This document shows, in pieces, positions 23,750 through 35,229 of a DNA stretch of 64,000 nucleotides. Both the position numbers and the translations under genes were made by a program. A model generated the notes under the pieces. The model was not told the DNA's origin, did no database searches, and worked only from the letters and a program-made list of their open reading frames with translations. The stretch's first letter is position 1. Each line of letters begins with the position of its first letter. The stretch is from positions 15,030,001 to 15,094,000 of the forward strand of contig JAMJFZ010001133.1 in assembly GCA_026225945.1 (NCBI GenBank), written 5' to 3'. The stretch comes from Cricetomys ansorgei (Eukaryota; Chordata; Mammalia; Rodentia; Nesomyidae).

Positions 23750-24150
23750 AATCCTTGCCACATTTCCTGTTTTAAAACCTTATGTAATATTTATTCCATA
23801 AGTTAAAAACAGTTAACGGTTTTAGAGCCACGGTTTAGAACTCCGAGTCCCGTAAGCACGTAAGAAGCTTCTGCTTTTTTCTCCCATTCCCACCTGTGAG
23901 ATACACATCTGTTCCATTTGAAGCATGAACACAGAAGAGGTTTCCAGCTCAGTCTCTGCCTTTCTGAAACACACGGCTGAGTTTCCAGAAAGGGAAGGGC
24001 CTCCGTATTACCGCGATATAGAAGACGGGAAATGAGGCCGAGACCGTACAGTTACATACACACCCTCTTTTCACTGGATGGAAGCAACATTGCTCTCCAG
24101 AAAAGCCCTGATTCACCACACGGGAGTGTTATAGCCATAAAGGGAAACCA
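23750..24150. other. Unique sequence without a gene
   Basis: Non-repetitive DNA with a few retained CpGs near 23820-23860 and 24005-24040. No coding signal. Confidence 0.45.
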
Positions 24151-24159
24151 TTGAAGGTT

Positions 24160-24930
24160 AATTATCTATGTTTAAACCAGAAAAAAAAACTTATTAATTC
24201 TATAAGCAGTAATTTTATAGTTTTCTTAAAATCTCCTGCTTAGAAGGCTTGGCAGTCTGACATCTTAGCTTCCTTGTCTAGGTTTCTCTCTCCTCAAGCT
24301 GGAGGGAGAGCGAAGTCATTAAATTCTATCCCCTTTCCTCTTTCATAAGGTAATAAAATCAAAGGCCAGAATTACCACGGTTGAAGAAGGTCCCGAGATA
24401 AGCACCAGAGCCTTGGCTCGCTAACCGATCTAATCAAAGCATTACCGAGATCCATCTGTAGCCTTAAAAGAGATTCCCTTCCAATTTTTGCCGGGTTGAA
24501 ATGCAGTATAGAACCTTGAATTAAACCAGGAATTCTCCAGATTTAATAAAAGGAAATGTAAAAGGCTATTTTCTTCAAATGCCTCCAGCTGGCCATCCAC
24601 CCTAATCACATACAGACCTCAAAATTGTTTTCCACTGACAATAATAGGATCTGTAAAGAGTATTGCTGTGGAACAATTTGAGAGAGCATAGCATACTGTG
24701 ATCCTTTGCCTCCGTGGAGCTGAGCCTGCCCGGATGTGAATACAAAAAAAATTTAGCAAATGAGAGATGAGAGGTAGGTGTGTGGCTCCCTCTGCATCTG
24801 CCCTGGCACGGTTTTTAAATCTCTAATTAGCTATGGATTCTCTGACACTAGAAGCAACAGCACACAGCACAGAAGGAAGTGCAATTATAAATCAGCAATG
24901 TGGGATTTTTAAAATATAGGGTGTTTGTAG
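24160..24930. promoter_or_regulatory. Candidate conserved non-coding block
   Basis: Nearly 800 bases without a recognisable repeat, with retained CpGs (24365-24500) and a homeodomain-type CTAATTAG palindrome at 24823-24830, plus further TAAT cores near 24190 and 24350. There is no plausible reading frame. The regulatory role is inferred from composition only. Confidence 0.35.
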
Positions 24931-24934
24931 CAGT

Positions 24935-25150
24935 CACACTGTCATGGGCCTTTAGTGTATTGTCCCTCAAGTCCACACAGAGCTAGAAAATGGGTAGCTG
25001 GGGCCCTAGGGAATGGAGCAGAATAGAGAGGAGCCTTGATCAGGTATCTTCAAGGGCTTTGGAAAGTGCCAGAGGCCCTCTCTTCACCTTCCAAACTTGT
25101 CATCACACAGTGGGTCAGGAAACACAGGGGCAGTCTCATTGCTGTCATAG
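24935..25150. other. Unique sequence without a gene
   Basis: No recognised feature. Confidence 0.5.
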
Positions 25151-25154
25151 TGAA

Positions 25155-25242
25155 TCCATATAAACCCAGAACACTGGACACTGAGGCAAGATGATCACAA
25201 GTTCAAGGTCACACATAGGAAAACTTGTCAAGAAAAAAATAA
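25155..25242 (+). mobile_element. PB1/B1-like SINE fragment
   Basis: AACCCAGAACACTGGACACT, GAGGCAAGATGATCACAAGT and TCAAGGTCACACATAGG, followed by an A-rich tail, match an old left-monomer 7SL SINE. Confidence 0.6.
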
Positions 25243-25249
25243 CAATAGA

Positions 25250-25495
25250 GGAAGCCCTGTAAAATGGGGAGAACTCAACTCGGAGCGCTGAATGAAAGCA
25301 TCTAGATTCATAACACAGATCTGCCTCTCTTACCTTTCTGATACCATTCAGGAATGTGAAATAAATTGCCTCTTTGAGCTTCAGATCCCTCATCTGAGAA
25401 GAAAGGATTATAAGATGTACCATTCAAGATTGCCATGTGCAGTGCTTGAAGTCTTTGGCTGCTATATAAATAGCTTTGAGTGATACTTAAGAACA
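25250..25495 (+). mobile_element. MIR SINE
   Basis: TCTAGATTCATAACACAGAT, then TTGCCTCTTTGAGCTTCAGA, TCCCTCATCTGAGAAGAAAG and GCTATATAAATAGCTTTGAG follow the MIR core and 3' domain. Ancient mammalian element. Confidence 0.65.
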
Positions 25496-25544
25496 CAAAA
25501 GAAATTACACAAAGATACTGATATTAGAGCCCTGTTTCTTCAGA

Positions 25545-25580
25545 AAAAAAAACACACACACACACACACACACACACTTG
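25545..25580. repeat. (CA)n microsatellite
   Basis: An A-run followed by about 14 CA dinucleotides. Confidence 0.9.
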
Positions 25581-25762
25581 TAAAGCAACCTAAGAATGAT
25601 CAAGCAGACTAGAATTTCAAAATCCTAGAGCAGCCGCAAGACTCCCCATTTATCGAGGCACCTGTGCACATTTACAGATGTACGTTAACATTTTCAAAGT
25701 GCATTGCTTAAGTTGATTCTTGCAATGACTATGTGTTATTCTTCAGATACTGGACAGTCCCT

Positions 25763-26065
25763 ATGGTGACTATTCTTGGTTGTCAACTTGACGACAGCTG
25801 GAATTAACTAAAACTCGGGGGACTGGATACCGCTATCCAGGTATCCAGGGACTATTTTCTTAATTAAAACATTTGAAGTGGGAAGACCCACTTTTAATAA
25901 GGATCTTTTGAGACAGGTAGTTCAACCTTTAATCTTGGCCATGCCTGCTGTCAGCCTACGTAGAGGACATGGAAGAAGGAAGCTTGTTCTTCCTTAGCTT
26001 TAGCTTGCTTTCTTTTTTTAAGTAGCTTTATGTCGAGTATTTGTCTTAGCGATAGAAAGCTGAAG
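25763..26065 (+). mobile_element. MaLR-like solo LTR
   Basis: TTCTTGGTTGTCAACTTGAC, TGGAATTAACTAAAACTCGG and AAGTGGGAAGACCCACTTTT, ending TCTTAGCGATAGAAAGCTGA, correspond to the start, middle and end of a rodent MaLR-type LTR. It has no internal retroviral sequence. Confidence 0.65.
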
Positions 26066-26069
26066 AACA

Positions 26070-26478
26070 CGGTGAGATAGAACAATTTTATCCTCTACAG
26101 AAACACACAAACATTGTGTTAAATGCTTTCCTTACGTCATGTCCTGCCCAACAGACTCATGTGTTGTGGTATAATGACAACTTACATAAACACAGTGAAA
26201 GATATGTTAACATTGTCTCTTCAGTCAAAGAAGCATTGGTAGTTAGTGTTCAAAGGTAAGTTAAGAACCCAGTGACAGCATCCAACTCTAGCACTACCAT
26301 GTCATATGTGAAAGTTGAAGGTCAGAGGGGATTCAAGGTAAGTCAATGAACAAGGTAAGGTAAAGTTGAGTACTTCTGCCCCAAAGATTAGTGACAATGT
26401 TGGAGCAAGGAAACATAACATATTAGGTCTGTTTTCCCTCAAGAATGTATTTTAATGAAAAGAAATTTATTGGAATAC

Positions 26479-26509
<31 letters not shown>

Positions 26510-27245
26510 TTCATATTCATTCCTTGGGCCCTAAGATAGAAATTAAAAAGGATTTAAGGTCACCTTGGGCTTTATAGAGACACTTTGCCTCAAAACAATG
26601 CAGAAAAAGACCTGAAAACTTTATTTTCCTTAGAGCCACTATGTACTCTTCCACATTCTTCATTATGCCCTGGAATCTGCTTTATTTAGACACCTGACTG
26701 TTGAACCTAATTTTATCATGAGCAAAAAATCTCTGTAACCTTTCCTCATTTGTTTTGCTTCATCTCAGCAAACTGTCAATTAAATGCACTACTCAGTCTG
26801 GATTCAGATGAATTTCAGAACACCCTCTCCCCTTCAGAGGGGCAGATTTTTAGCTAATCCAGAAGGACCTCATCCCACTGTACCCTAGTTCTGAGTATTT
26901 AGGGATCTCAGAAGGCATCTTGTGTCTGACAGAGGCAGAGCGGAGAGAAACGGGACTCCTCTGACCCTGGGGACATCTATCCCTTGGTCACTGTGGATTA
27001 ATCCTATGTTGGCGTTTCCATTTCTGAGTTTTTCTGTCTGGACGCAGTGAAAGGGACTCCTTTACAACATCAGAAGAGAAAAAAAAAACAGGTTAGGAAA
27101 CTGGGATTCAAAATTTCCCAAGGGAACATGCCAGGCTTGGAAAATTGCCAGCAGTGACATCCTGACAGAAGTGTAGAGAGACATTTTCTATGGGGAGACT
27201 CATCGGTTCTGCCCTTACTAGATAGGCTCGGGAATGGCTTGAATC
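26070..27245. other. Unique sequence without a gene
   Basis: AT-rich DNA with a (TA)n microsatellite of about 15 units at 26477-26510. No other feature recognised. Confidence 0.55.
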
Positions 27246-27247
27246 CT

Positions 27248-27600
27248 GACTGTATTAGATACTTCTCCCATGACTACGACAGACGACCTGACACATGCAA
27301 TGTAAGGCAGGAGGAGCTTGGGCTCGTGGCTTGAGGGCACAGTCCATCGTGGTGGTGACGGCGTGGTCGCAGGAGTGTGGAGCAGCTGGCCACATTACAC
27401 TCACAGTCGGAACAGAGAAGGAAGATGCTGGAGCTCAGCCCTCCTCCTCCTGCCCACCCCGTCCATGTCCCCTACCATCACATGGCACTGTCCACAACTA
27501 AGGGGGGCCTTCCCTCAGTCGGACCTTTCAGGAGACGCCTTCACAGACACACGTGGAGGTGCGCTTCCACGTGACTCCAAGTCTAGTCAAGTTGACAAGG
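27248..27600 (-). mobile_element. MaLR-like solo LTR
   Basis: Antisense layout: AGGGCACAGTCCATCGTGG, GCGTGGTCGCAGGAGTGTGG, CAGCTGGCCACATTACACTC, and the terminal TCTAGTCAAGTTGACAAGG. It keeps many CpGs or their TpG products. Three overlapping plus-strand openings (27295-27635) arise from it and are not genes. Confidence 0.6.
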
Positions 27601-27604
27601 AAGA

Positions 27605-29140
27605 GCCCCGTCACGCTGACCCACTATTAAATTAGTGAGACCAGGATTTGTCTCATAATTTCCCTGATCCTGTTTCTTCCAGCAGTTCAGTTCAGTAACA
27701 AGGAGTATCTTCAGAAGCCTGAAGTTAATTCAGTAAATATTCACGAAATATATATTACGAGTATATATTTTTTTGCCCCTAGGAATAAGCGGTGGGTACA
27801 TCCAACACCATCTTGGACCCCATAAAGGTGACGGGCTAAAGCTAGGAATGTATGAGAATGTTGGAAACAAGGCTGGCCGTAGATAGAGTGCTAGGCAAGT
27901 GTGCTGAGTGCTACACAGGCCTTCAGCACACGTGACTCTATGTGGAATGGCTAATGACTTGCATATGTAAAGTGCAGATGGTCTTCAAAAGCATCTCACC
28001 CAATCATGTAGCACACTCTCATCATAGACACATAATATTTAAGGGTAGCTAACACCTTCTTAATAGAAAACATAACTTAAAAAAATCTAAATTAGGCATA
28101 GTCAGGTTGTAAATACAAAGACAGCCAATCATTTCATCAAATTCTTTATCTTCCAAGGTGTGTTACATCCACCGAATCCTTTTGAAGTCTGACAAGCAGT
28201 TCTGTTTTTTTTTTTAAAGGATGAAGTTATCAAAGTTCAAAGCAATAACGTGACACAGCTGAAATGAGCTTCAGCGAGTCCACAATAACATTTTCAAAAT
28301 GGCCCTACAGGAATCACTCAGCAGTGGTCTGGTCAGGCTAGACCTTCTCGGCTAAGGGACTGGATCATGCTTGAAAAGAAAAGTAAATGGAGACAATTTT
28401 CAGAGTCATTTAGGAGTAAAGCACTTTCATCTCAATGGTAGAGGAACAATAATTGGAACAAATCTCTGCCTAGTAGTGTGGACCCCACAATTGTGGAACC
28501 AGAGTCCATCATGCAGCCATGGAGGAAGGGAGGTTAACAAGATGAAAGCATGGTCACCTTGCCCTAAGATTGGGATGACAGCTCCACCCACACACCCATG
28601 GGTGGTTTGTGACCAACTCCACCCTCCAGTGTTGCCAGAAAGAACACATTAGTTATGCTCATTCACATGGCACATTTGTAGTAGCTATTCCCTTTAAATT
28701 TGGCAGTGAGGCTATCTGTGATCCTACAGAGCAGTGAGTATTCAAAGTCAGAAAGTGTGAACAGACACCCAGCAGCCCAGCACTGCTGACAGCAACTCCA
28801 AAAAGAACAGCATCCTCCCTGGCCACTGGCCAGAATCTGGTCAAACCAGTCTAAGGGAACTGAGATCTTTTGTCACCAGTCCTTCTTCACTGTGCCACTT
28901 CAGAAGGATGTTTAGTGATTGATCAGCTTGGGAAAATTATTACAAACAAAAACAAAATAAAACTTCCAGTTAGGGACTGCTTCATCGCCCTGAAGCCCAG
29001 CCTCCAGGAATGAACACAGCTGCGAAGGCATTTCTCATATCTTAACCCTTGCCTTGGCTTTAACCAGTGATACCCAATGAAAATCGCCATGAATCACAGG
29101 GACTGTGCTGTGAGTGTGAGCAGCATGTTGTACAGATGGA
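27605..29140. other. Unique sequence without a gene
   Basis: Non-repetitive DNA; the segment near 28140-28280 has MIR-like words (GATGAAGTTATCAAAGTTC) but is too worn to call. Openings at 28371-28652 (plus) and 28659-28844 (minus) are unrecognised. Confidence 0.45.
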
Positions 29141-29144
29141 GGAA

Positions 29145-29285
29145 AACACTGGCTTTCAAGACAAACAGAAGGATTCCAAGACATGGGTCCGTGAATTACA
29201 AGGCGATTTTCGATGCCATCATCCGGCTTCTCTGAACTCGAGTTTCCTCATCTGCTCAATGGGCGCCAGGGTGTCTACATGAGTG
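29145..29285 (+). mobile_element. MIR SINE fragment
   Basis: GGCTTTCAAGACAAACAGAA followed by CTCTGAACTCGAGTTTCCTC and ATCTGCTCAATGGG is the typical MIR 3' region. Confidence 0.6.
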
Positions 29286-29309
29286 GCACGGGGTTGGAAG
29301 AGAAGTAAG

Positions 29310-29336
29310 TACTTAGTAACACACACACACACACTC
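29310..29336. repeat. Short (CA)n microsatellite
   Basis: About nine CA units within an ACAC run. Confidence 0.85.
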
Positions 29337-29339
29337 GGG

Positions 29340-31465
29340 AAATAAGCCTTCTTTCATTTCCTTTTACATTCTAGAGTTCACCACGTCCACCAAAACTGCC
29401 CAGCAGTTCTTGATGCTGAAGCGAAATTTATGACAAATAGTTGCTTTAATTCCTACCTCCTCTTAAGGTTGTGAACAACGCTTGATTCCTCATGCCAGAG
29501 AGGTCTGCTTTATGAAAGCAGAAGGTTCAAAGAGCTTTCTCCATCAAACTGGGGTTAGTTTGAGAAGCCCCAGTCATAGAATTAAGCAGTGTGGTTAGTG
29601 TGAGTCTGGAATAGGATCCTTGTTTCTCTGAATACCATGGCTGACAAGAATGCTCTTCACTCCCTTTTATGTCTGAGGCACCATAGTCATTTCTATCAGA
29701 AATAAGGATGTTAAGAAAAATAAACACAAATTAAGTGCCTGCAGCCTCTGCTGCTTTGCGTAGTGGTGCTGAGATCATGAGGTGGAAATGAAGTATCAAC
29801 ATGATGTCAGAGGGAAACCACAGTGCATCATGGGTGTGAGTGTCCTGCCCAAACTGTGCAGACACTGTCATCCCAAACCCCCGTGAAGGCCCTGGAACAG
29901 AAATCTCGTTATCTCTTCACGTGCTTTTGATCCTATAGACCTAGGTCAGCTCGGAATTCAGTTTGGATGGGGCTCGTAGAAAATTGTCCCATAATACTTG
30001 GAGGCCTTTTTTCCAAGACAGCCAAGGTGCAGCATGGAGGAGCTAACCACCTCCACCACAACACCTGCACTGGCTTCTCACCATTGCTCTGATCCCTGTC
30101 CAAAGACATTCCCAGAGGTGGCCGTCCTTGACGAGGAGAGGGATGTGGAAGGTGAGCTGGATAGACAGCCCTGTGCTGGTGTTGCCCACCTGCACTTCTC
30201 AGTGTGCTGCTGGTGCAGGAGGTCTTCGCGAGACCCACCCAATCTGTTATCGAGAACTTTTGAACTGGCAGACACTCTCATAATGATATTCCATCCATGT
30301 TCCCTTCTATGTAAAGTGGGTATTAAGTATGTACAGGTGCCTCAAAAGTCTTTGCAGTGACTTTGAAAAGTACAATTCATTTTCTCCTAATCAAAACCGA
30401 ACTTTCCACAGATCTTCGGATTTCTTGGAAATTATAATATTCAGTTATCTTAAGTTTTTCTCCATTAATCAGTTAAGACTGTAATTCAAGTAGAAATTTT
30501 TATGTGGTAATATTCTAGATGTACTTAAATTTTAAACCAATATGATTCTAGAAACCTAGAGTTACAGAGTTAAGGAGGCTGGGGAGATTTACCAGAGTGT
30601 TTTCTTCTTTTTACAGAAATTAAGGTCCAACAGAGGAGACTGGACTTTACTGTTCTCACTGTGTCTCACCGAACATAACCTTTCCCACAGGACCTCCAAA
30701 TTCAGAGGTTATCAGCACTCATAGGGTGAAATTTGTAATTGTGAGGATTTCATGATAGCCCAATTCTTCACCTTGTTTCTATTTCTCTGTTTAGCATGTG
30801 ACTTTTCAGTTCCTTCCAGGAAAAGGGTAGAAGATATATCCCACATTTTTTAGTTAAACTCTGAATTTGTCCAATTATTCTACATTGTTCGATAATTTGA
30901 GATAGATTTGTGTCAGTGAGGAAGCAGACCAGGAATCTAGGAGGTGCTATCTTGGATCAGTCTGTCCACCGTGAAAAGAACACCGGGCCAAGGAATCAGA
31001 AATATCTGGAGCCCAGCACAGCCACTGCTATGTGCCGAGAAGCTGAGCTGCTCCCCAGTTTTAGCTTAAATCAGAAGCATGTGCCCACAGCCAGCGCACC
31101 TGCAAGTGTGGGAGCAGCTGTAGATGTCTTGTAAGAAAGGTATAAACGTCAGGACACTTGCTGTGAGAGTAACAAGCCTTGGAGAGATGAACTACTCAGA
31201 ACCTCCAAGTCCATTACAAAATTAGCAGTTTTTAACTTTCAAATGCCATTTAAAACTTATGTGCATTCTGGTCTGACATTTATCCCTAAGTCAGTTAAAG
31301 CCTGCTATATCACTTTAGTGCTCAAGGAAACAACTCACAGGAGATTCTGAGAACTGGGAAAGTAAGCTATGACCCCTTCAGCTTCCAGATGAGCCTTGTC
31401 CATTTGCTATGTATTCCCTGTCTTCAGTGGATGGACCATCAAGTACTGATTTGTACATAGAATAC
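29340..31465. other. Unique sequence without a gene
   Basis: Non-repetitive DNA. The longest opening (29998-30360, 120 codons, plus) starts with ATG only downstream at 30034, has no recognised domain, and overlaps two minus-strand openings. I regard it as chance in a locally GC-richer stretch. Possible worn MIR words lie near 30550-30640 and 30970-31050. Confidence 0.45.
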
Positions 31466-31467
31466 GG

Positions 31468-31572
31468 ATTTCGGAGTTATGATTGTGGATTCAAATATTG
31501 GGTCTTCTTACTCAATTGTTAATTCACTTTAGGTGAATTCCTTTACCTTATTCCTTAACACTCATTTTCCCT
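31468..31572 (+). mobile_element. MIR SINE fragment
   Basis: GATTGTGGATTCAAATATTG and TAGGTGAATTCCTTTACCTT followed by CACTCATTTTCCCTGTCTT match the MIR core and 3' portion. The adjoining LTR interrupts or abuts its end. Confidence 0.55.
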
Positions 31573-31573
31573 G

Positions 31574-31930
31574 TCTTAATTACAGTATCTATTGCTGTGC
31601 TAAAACACCAGGACCCAACTTGGGGAGGAATGAGTTTGTTTGAGCTTACTCTTTGTAATCCACCATCCAGTGAAATCCAGGCAGGAACTGGAGGCAGAAA
31701 TTTGAATGCAGGAACTAAAGCAGGCTCCACAGAGAAGTACTGTTTACTGGTTTGCGTAGCCTGCTTTTGCATATAACCGAGGACCACAGCTCAGAGGTGG
31801 CATCATCAATAGTGAGCTGGGCCCTCCCATATTAATCATAATCAAGAAAATGCTCCTACATGCTTGTCCACAAGCCAACCTGGTGGAGGCGTTTTCTCAT
31901 TCCCAAAGTACTAACAGTAAAAGTCAAAGC
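31574..31930 (-). mobile_element. MaLR-type (MT-like) solo LTR
   Basis: Antisense order: TATCTATTGCTGTGCTAAAA, CACCAGGACCCAACTTGGGG, TGAGCTGGGCCCTCCCATAT, AATCAAGAAAATGCTCCTAC and GGAGGCGTTTTCTCATTCCC. This agrees with MT-type LTRs. The minus-strand opening at 31548-31787 lies inside it. Confidence 0.7.
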
Positions 31931-31934
31931 CCCT

Positions 31935-33240
31935 TGATGCCCACATTCCACAGAAGAACAGGGATTTGGAAAGGTGAATTTAGTTAGAAACATCCATCTC
32001 TTGAATTATTTTGTTGGCAGTCAGGATGACAGTGTTTAAACCCAGACTAGACTCGCAAGTCTTTTTATCAGTCTGCATTTTCTCAGTCTAGGCATTTTCT
32101 TATGAGGTAGCTATCTCTTATTTTATATAAGAGGCAGTACTGGTATCCTCACTTATCTGGCTGTCTGGGCACAAGGACTTCCATTTTTAGGCTGAGTATA
32201 TCCACAGGGAGTAAATGCTTGACTGGGGCAGAGGCAAGAACTCCATTCCAGCCCCAACTCTAAGACATGATGTCTGCTTACTCACAGCTTTTCTTATGTA
32301 TATTGAACCCCAAAGGAGGATTCCTTTGGGGATAGACCTTGTTCTTCAAACACCAATTGTAATCTTGGTCTCTGAGTCCCTGAAGTGGAAGGAATTTCTT
32401 CCCTTCAAATGGCAATACATCTAATCTCTCTGTTCAGATAATGTACAGATGTTTGTACAACTAAGCATTATTTTGTGTGCTTGTATATCATTGCTTCCTT
32501 GCATTCATCCAGTCTTTATATTAATTTACTGTTCTTTTCCTTTGGGAAAGATTGTGCTCTGCCCTGGTCAATGATCAACGAATATTAACTTCTAGGTGAA
32601 CAATCTAGTGAACTGATGTGTTTTGCCCTGCAGGGACCAGCTTTCTACCAAATGTATAAATATTGACTCTGACCAGTCGTATTAGTGGGGTACTTAGTAA
32701 CTAACCCAAATTGCTCAGCTCCTGTACCAAGTTCAAGTTCTGTCGCTTTGGTCATACAACTTTCTTCTACTTTCCTTTTCCTATCGGCCCACATTGCCCC
32801 GCCCTCAGCACTAGCCCACTGGTGATATACCCAAAGTCAAGCTGACAAATCTTTCTGATCACATCTCTTTTTTCCTGCCTGTCTACTTTAGTCTCCCAAG
32901 CATTTCAGGCAATTTTCTTGAATTATTGATTCATTGCAATCCTTCAGGCCTATGGGTTGCCTTCCATACTCTGTGTACTATTTCCAATACGCCTTCCTTA
33001 AGTGGGAAATAATAAAGCTGATGGTGTTTGTTTTCAAAATCACTGAAGAGTTGCTGGTATCTTTTGAAATTTTATAAGGATCACAGAGAAAGGCTATCTT
33101 GGGGACTGGCTGGCTGGAGAACACCATGTGGATGCTGATGAACCCTGTCTGGGTTAGTGTTAGCAATGATCCTTTTCCTAAGAAAGACAGGGAAACCGGA
33201 ACTCTATGGCTTTGCACTTGTTAAATCAAAGGGTTCTGGG
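31935..33240. other. Unique sequence without a gene
   Basis: Non-repetitive, moderately AT-rich. No coding signal; openings at 32215-32424 and 32978-33217 are unrecognised. Confidence 0.5.
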
Positions 33241-33245
33241 ATTTA

Positions 33246-33292
33246 AAATCCTCTCTCTCCTCTCTCTCTCTTCTCTCTCTCTTGCTCTGACT
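33246..33292. repeat. (CT)n microsatellite
   Basis: About 45 bases of interrupted CT dinucleotides. Confidence 0.9.
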
Positions 33293-33389
33293 CTTGTCAA
33301 GGGGCTCACATTGGTACATGAATCAAAAAATTAAACTCACTATGTAACACAGTAAAGCTGCATTTTATGAACTAACCAGTGCTGGGCCC

Positions 33390-33900
33390 ATGGTAGTCAG
33401 GGAAGCATGCCATTGTATATCGGGAGTGATTTGTTCCTTAAAACCTGTAGCAAAGGCTATGTTTGGAAAACACAGGATGGAAAGACTATCACCATGGCAA
33501 CAAATTACTTTCTATTCACATTGGGTAAAAATAGCACTCTCTTCCTCCGTGAAAGCATGTATTTTAAAGTGCAAGGAAGACTGAAAGTCATGGCAAAAAG
33601 GCTAGATGGATCTGTTCTTGTTGTTTGTTTAGCTTACACCAATGTCAGTATAAATCCAAGAGAAATAATTCTGAACAAGGGCAGTGTCTCAGTTCTAGAG
33701 AGCAAGAGCAGCTTAGGAGAGAAATGTATAAATCAGCCAAAAACTCTATTTTGACTTTAACATAATGATGACAGAATTGAAATTATCAAAGCAGAATGTT
33801 CCTGGCATCAGTCACCAAGGAAAATATCATTGCCAAATGTTTGGCTCACCCTTCTGGCTACCCAAGAATTCTTCAGTTCAAGTTACATGAGATGGAAATG
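33390..33900 (+). other. Unrecognised open stretch upstream of the Ptma retrocopy
   Basis: A 115-codon frame at 33407-33754 starts with ATG and is open with unremarkable composition, containing a potential N-glycosylation triplet (Asn-Ser-Thr). A second frame starts at 33796 and runs 159 codons to 34275. Its second half reads the Ptma retrocopy in a shifted frame, so that half is not a natural protein. I do not recognise either sequence. No splice sites, upstream exon or promoter are evident. It may be a worn pseudogene of something else, or chance. Confidence 0.2.
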
Positions 33901-33903
33901 ATT

Positions 33904-35218
33904 GGCTGCCCTGAAAAGCCATCTTTGCACCGTTCGGGTCCTGCTCTGCTCACTGGAACCACCTCCTCCTCCATGGACTCCGGCCGCTTGCTCGCCAGAG
34001 TCCTGGACCTTGATTTCTTTCTCTCCCTGCATCTGATCACCAGCGAGCCCCGCCACCGTGTCAGATGCGGCCCTGGACTCCAGCTCCGAGCTCACCACCA
34101 AGGACTTGAAGGAGTAGGAAGTGTGCAGGAGGCAGAGCACGCAAGAGATGACCTGCCCACGGCAACACTAAAGAGGAACATGGGGAGCGGGAGGCTGACG
34201 AGGGGGATGAAGAGGAAGATGGTGGGGAAGAAGAGAATGGAGATGAAGATGAGGAAACTGAGGCTCCTACGGTAGGCGGGTAGCTGGAGATGACGAGGAT
34301 GATGATGTTGACACCAAGAAGCAGAAGACTGATGAGGATGACTAGAGAGCAAAAAAGGAAAAGCTAGACTTGAGCTCACGGTGACCTACTCACCCTCCAC
34401 TTCCGGCCTCAGAATTCAAACCTAGTCACCTTCAAAACGAGAAGCGGCCCCCCACCCCACGCCTCACTAGCTCACAGCCGGCAGTGCCACCCACAGGTGA
34501 TGTCAGCTCTCCACCACCCCAACAAAGCCACAGCATGAATTTGCAACAGTAGAGGAAAAAGGAACCAAAACTCCCGAGGCCCTGCTTTTCTTTTAAAAAT
34601 ACTTCCAAAGTAAATATTGTTTGTATTTTTAACTTAACATTTTTATGAACATTGTTTGGGTCAGACATTTTTAATGATCATGGGTGAGCAAACTGGCCTT
34701 CAGAGCGTTCTCTGTCATATTTCTGATTTTGCTTGTGGTGTGACCATGTTCATTATAATCTCAAAGGAGGAAAACAAAACAAAAAACCTTGTGAAACAGA
34801 CAAACAACAACAAGATCTTATTCTGAGCATTCCAGTAACATTTTGTGTGTATGTACCTAGCTGTACTATAAGTAGTTGGTTTGTAGGAGACGGTTAGAAA
34901 GACCAAGGACAACCAGGCAGTGGTGGTGCAGGCCTTTAATCTCAGCACTCAGGAGGCAGAGGCAGGCAAGCCTCTGTCAGTTCCAGGCCAGCCTGGTCTA
35001 CAGAGTGAGTTTCAGGACAGCCATGGCTCCTACAGAGAAACCCTGTTTCCAAAAGCCAAACAACAACAAAGGCCAAAGATAAAAGGTTTCTTTTTCTTTT
35101 CCTTTTTTTGTCTAGGAAGTTGCTGCTTATTTATTTGACCTTTTTCAAGTATGTGCTAACGATGGCCAACAAAGTAGAATTTTATTTTGCTGAATTGCTC
35201 TTAAAAAAAAAAAAAAAA
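33904..35218 (+). pseudogene. Ptma-ps: Processed pseudogene of prothymosin alpha
   Basis: This is an intronless copy of Ptma mRNA, whose parent encodes a small acidic nuclear protein tied to chromatin and proliferation. The former coding part is 34058-34345. The start codon reads GTG, followed by the recognisable N-terminus (Ser-Asp-Ala-Ala, Thr-Thr-Lys-Asp-Leu-Lys-Glu), then a stop at 34115-34117 in place of a lysine codon. The acid-rich middle is shortened: 288 bp remain, against about 336 in the parent. The C-terminal NLS-like segment (Thr-Lys-Lys-Gln-Lys-Thr) and the final stop at 34343 survive. The 5' UTR and a long 3' UTR follow, ending with a degraded polyadenylation signal (near 35168) and a poly(A) tail at 35203-35218. 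AAATGATT occurs on both sides (33896-33903 and 35221-35228), a target-site duplication typical of L1-mediated retroposition. A B1 element is inserted in the 3' UTR. Confidence 0.93.
34911..35067 (+). mobile_element. B1 SINE inside the Ptma retrocopy
   Basis: ACCAGGCAGTGGTGGTGCAG, GGCCTTTAATCTCAGCACTC, GGCCAGCCTGGTCTACAGAG and GAGAAACCCTGTTTCC, then an A-rich CAACAACAAA tail. The flanks AAAGACCAAGGAC (34898-34910) and AAAGGCCAAAGAT (35068-35080) are a diverged target-site duplication of Ptma 3' UTR sequence. The B1 is therefore younger than the retrocopy. Confidence 0.93.
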
Positions 35219-35229
35219 GTAAATGATTC

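Noticed and set aside
33796..34275. 159-codon frame, the longest in the window
   Set aside because: Its 3' half reads the Ptma retrocopy out of frame, so it is a chance fusion across the insertion boundary.
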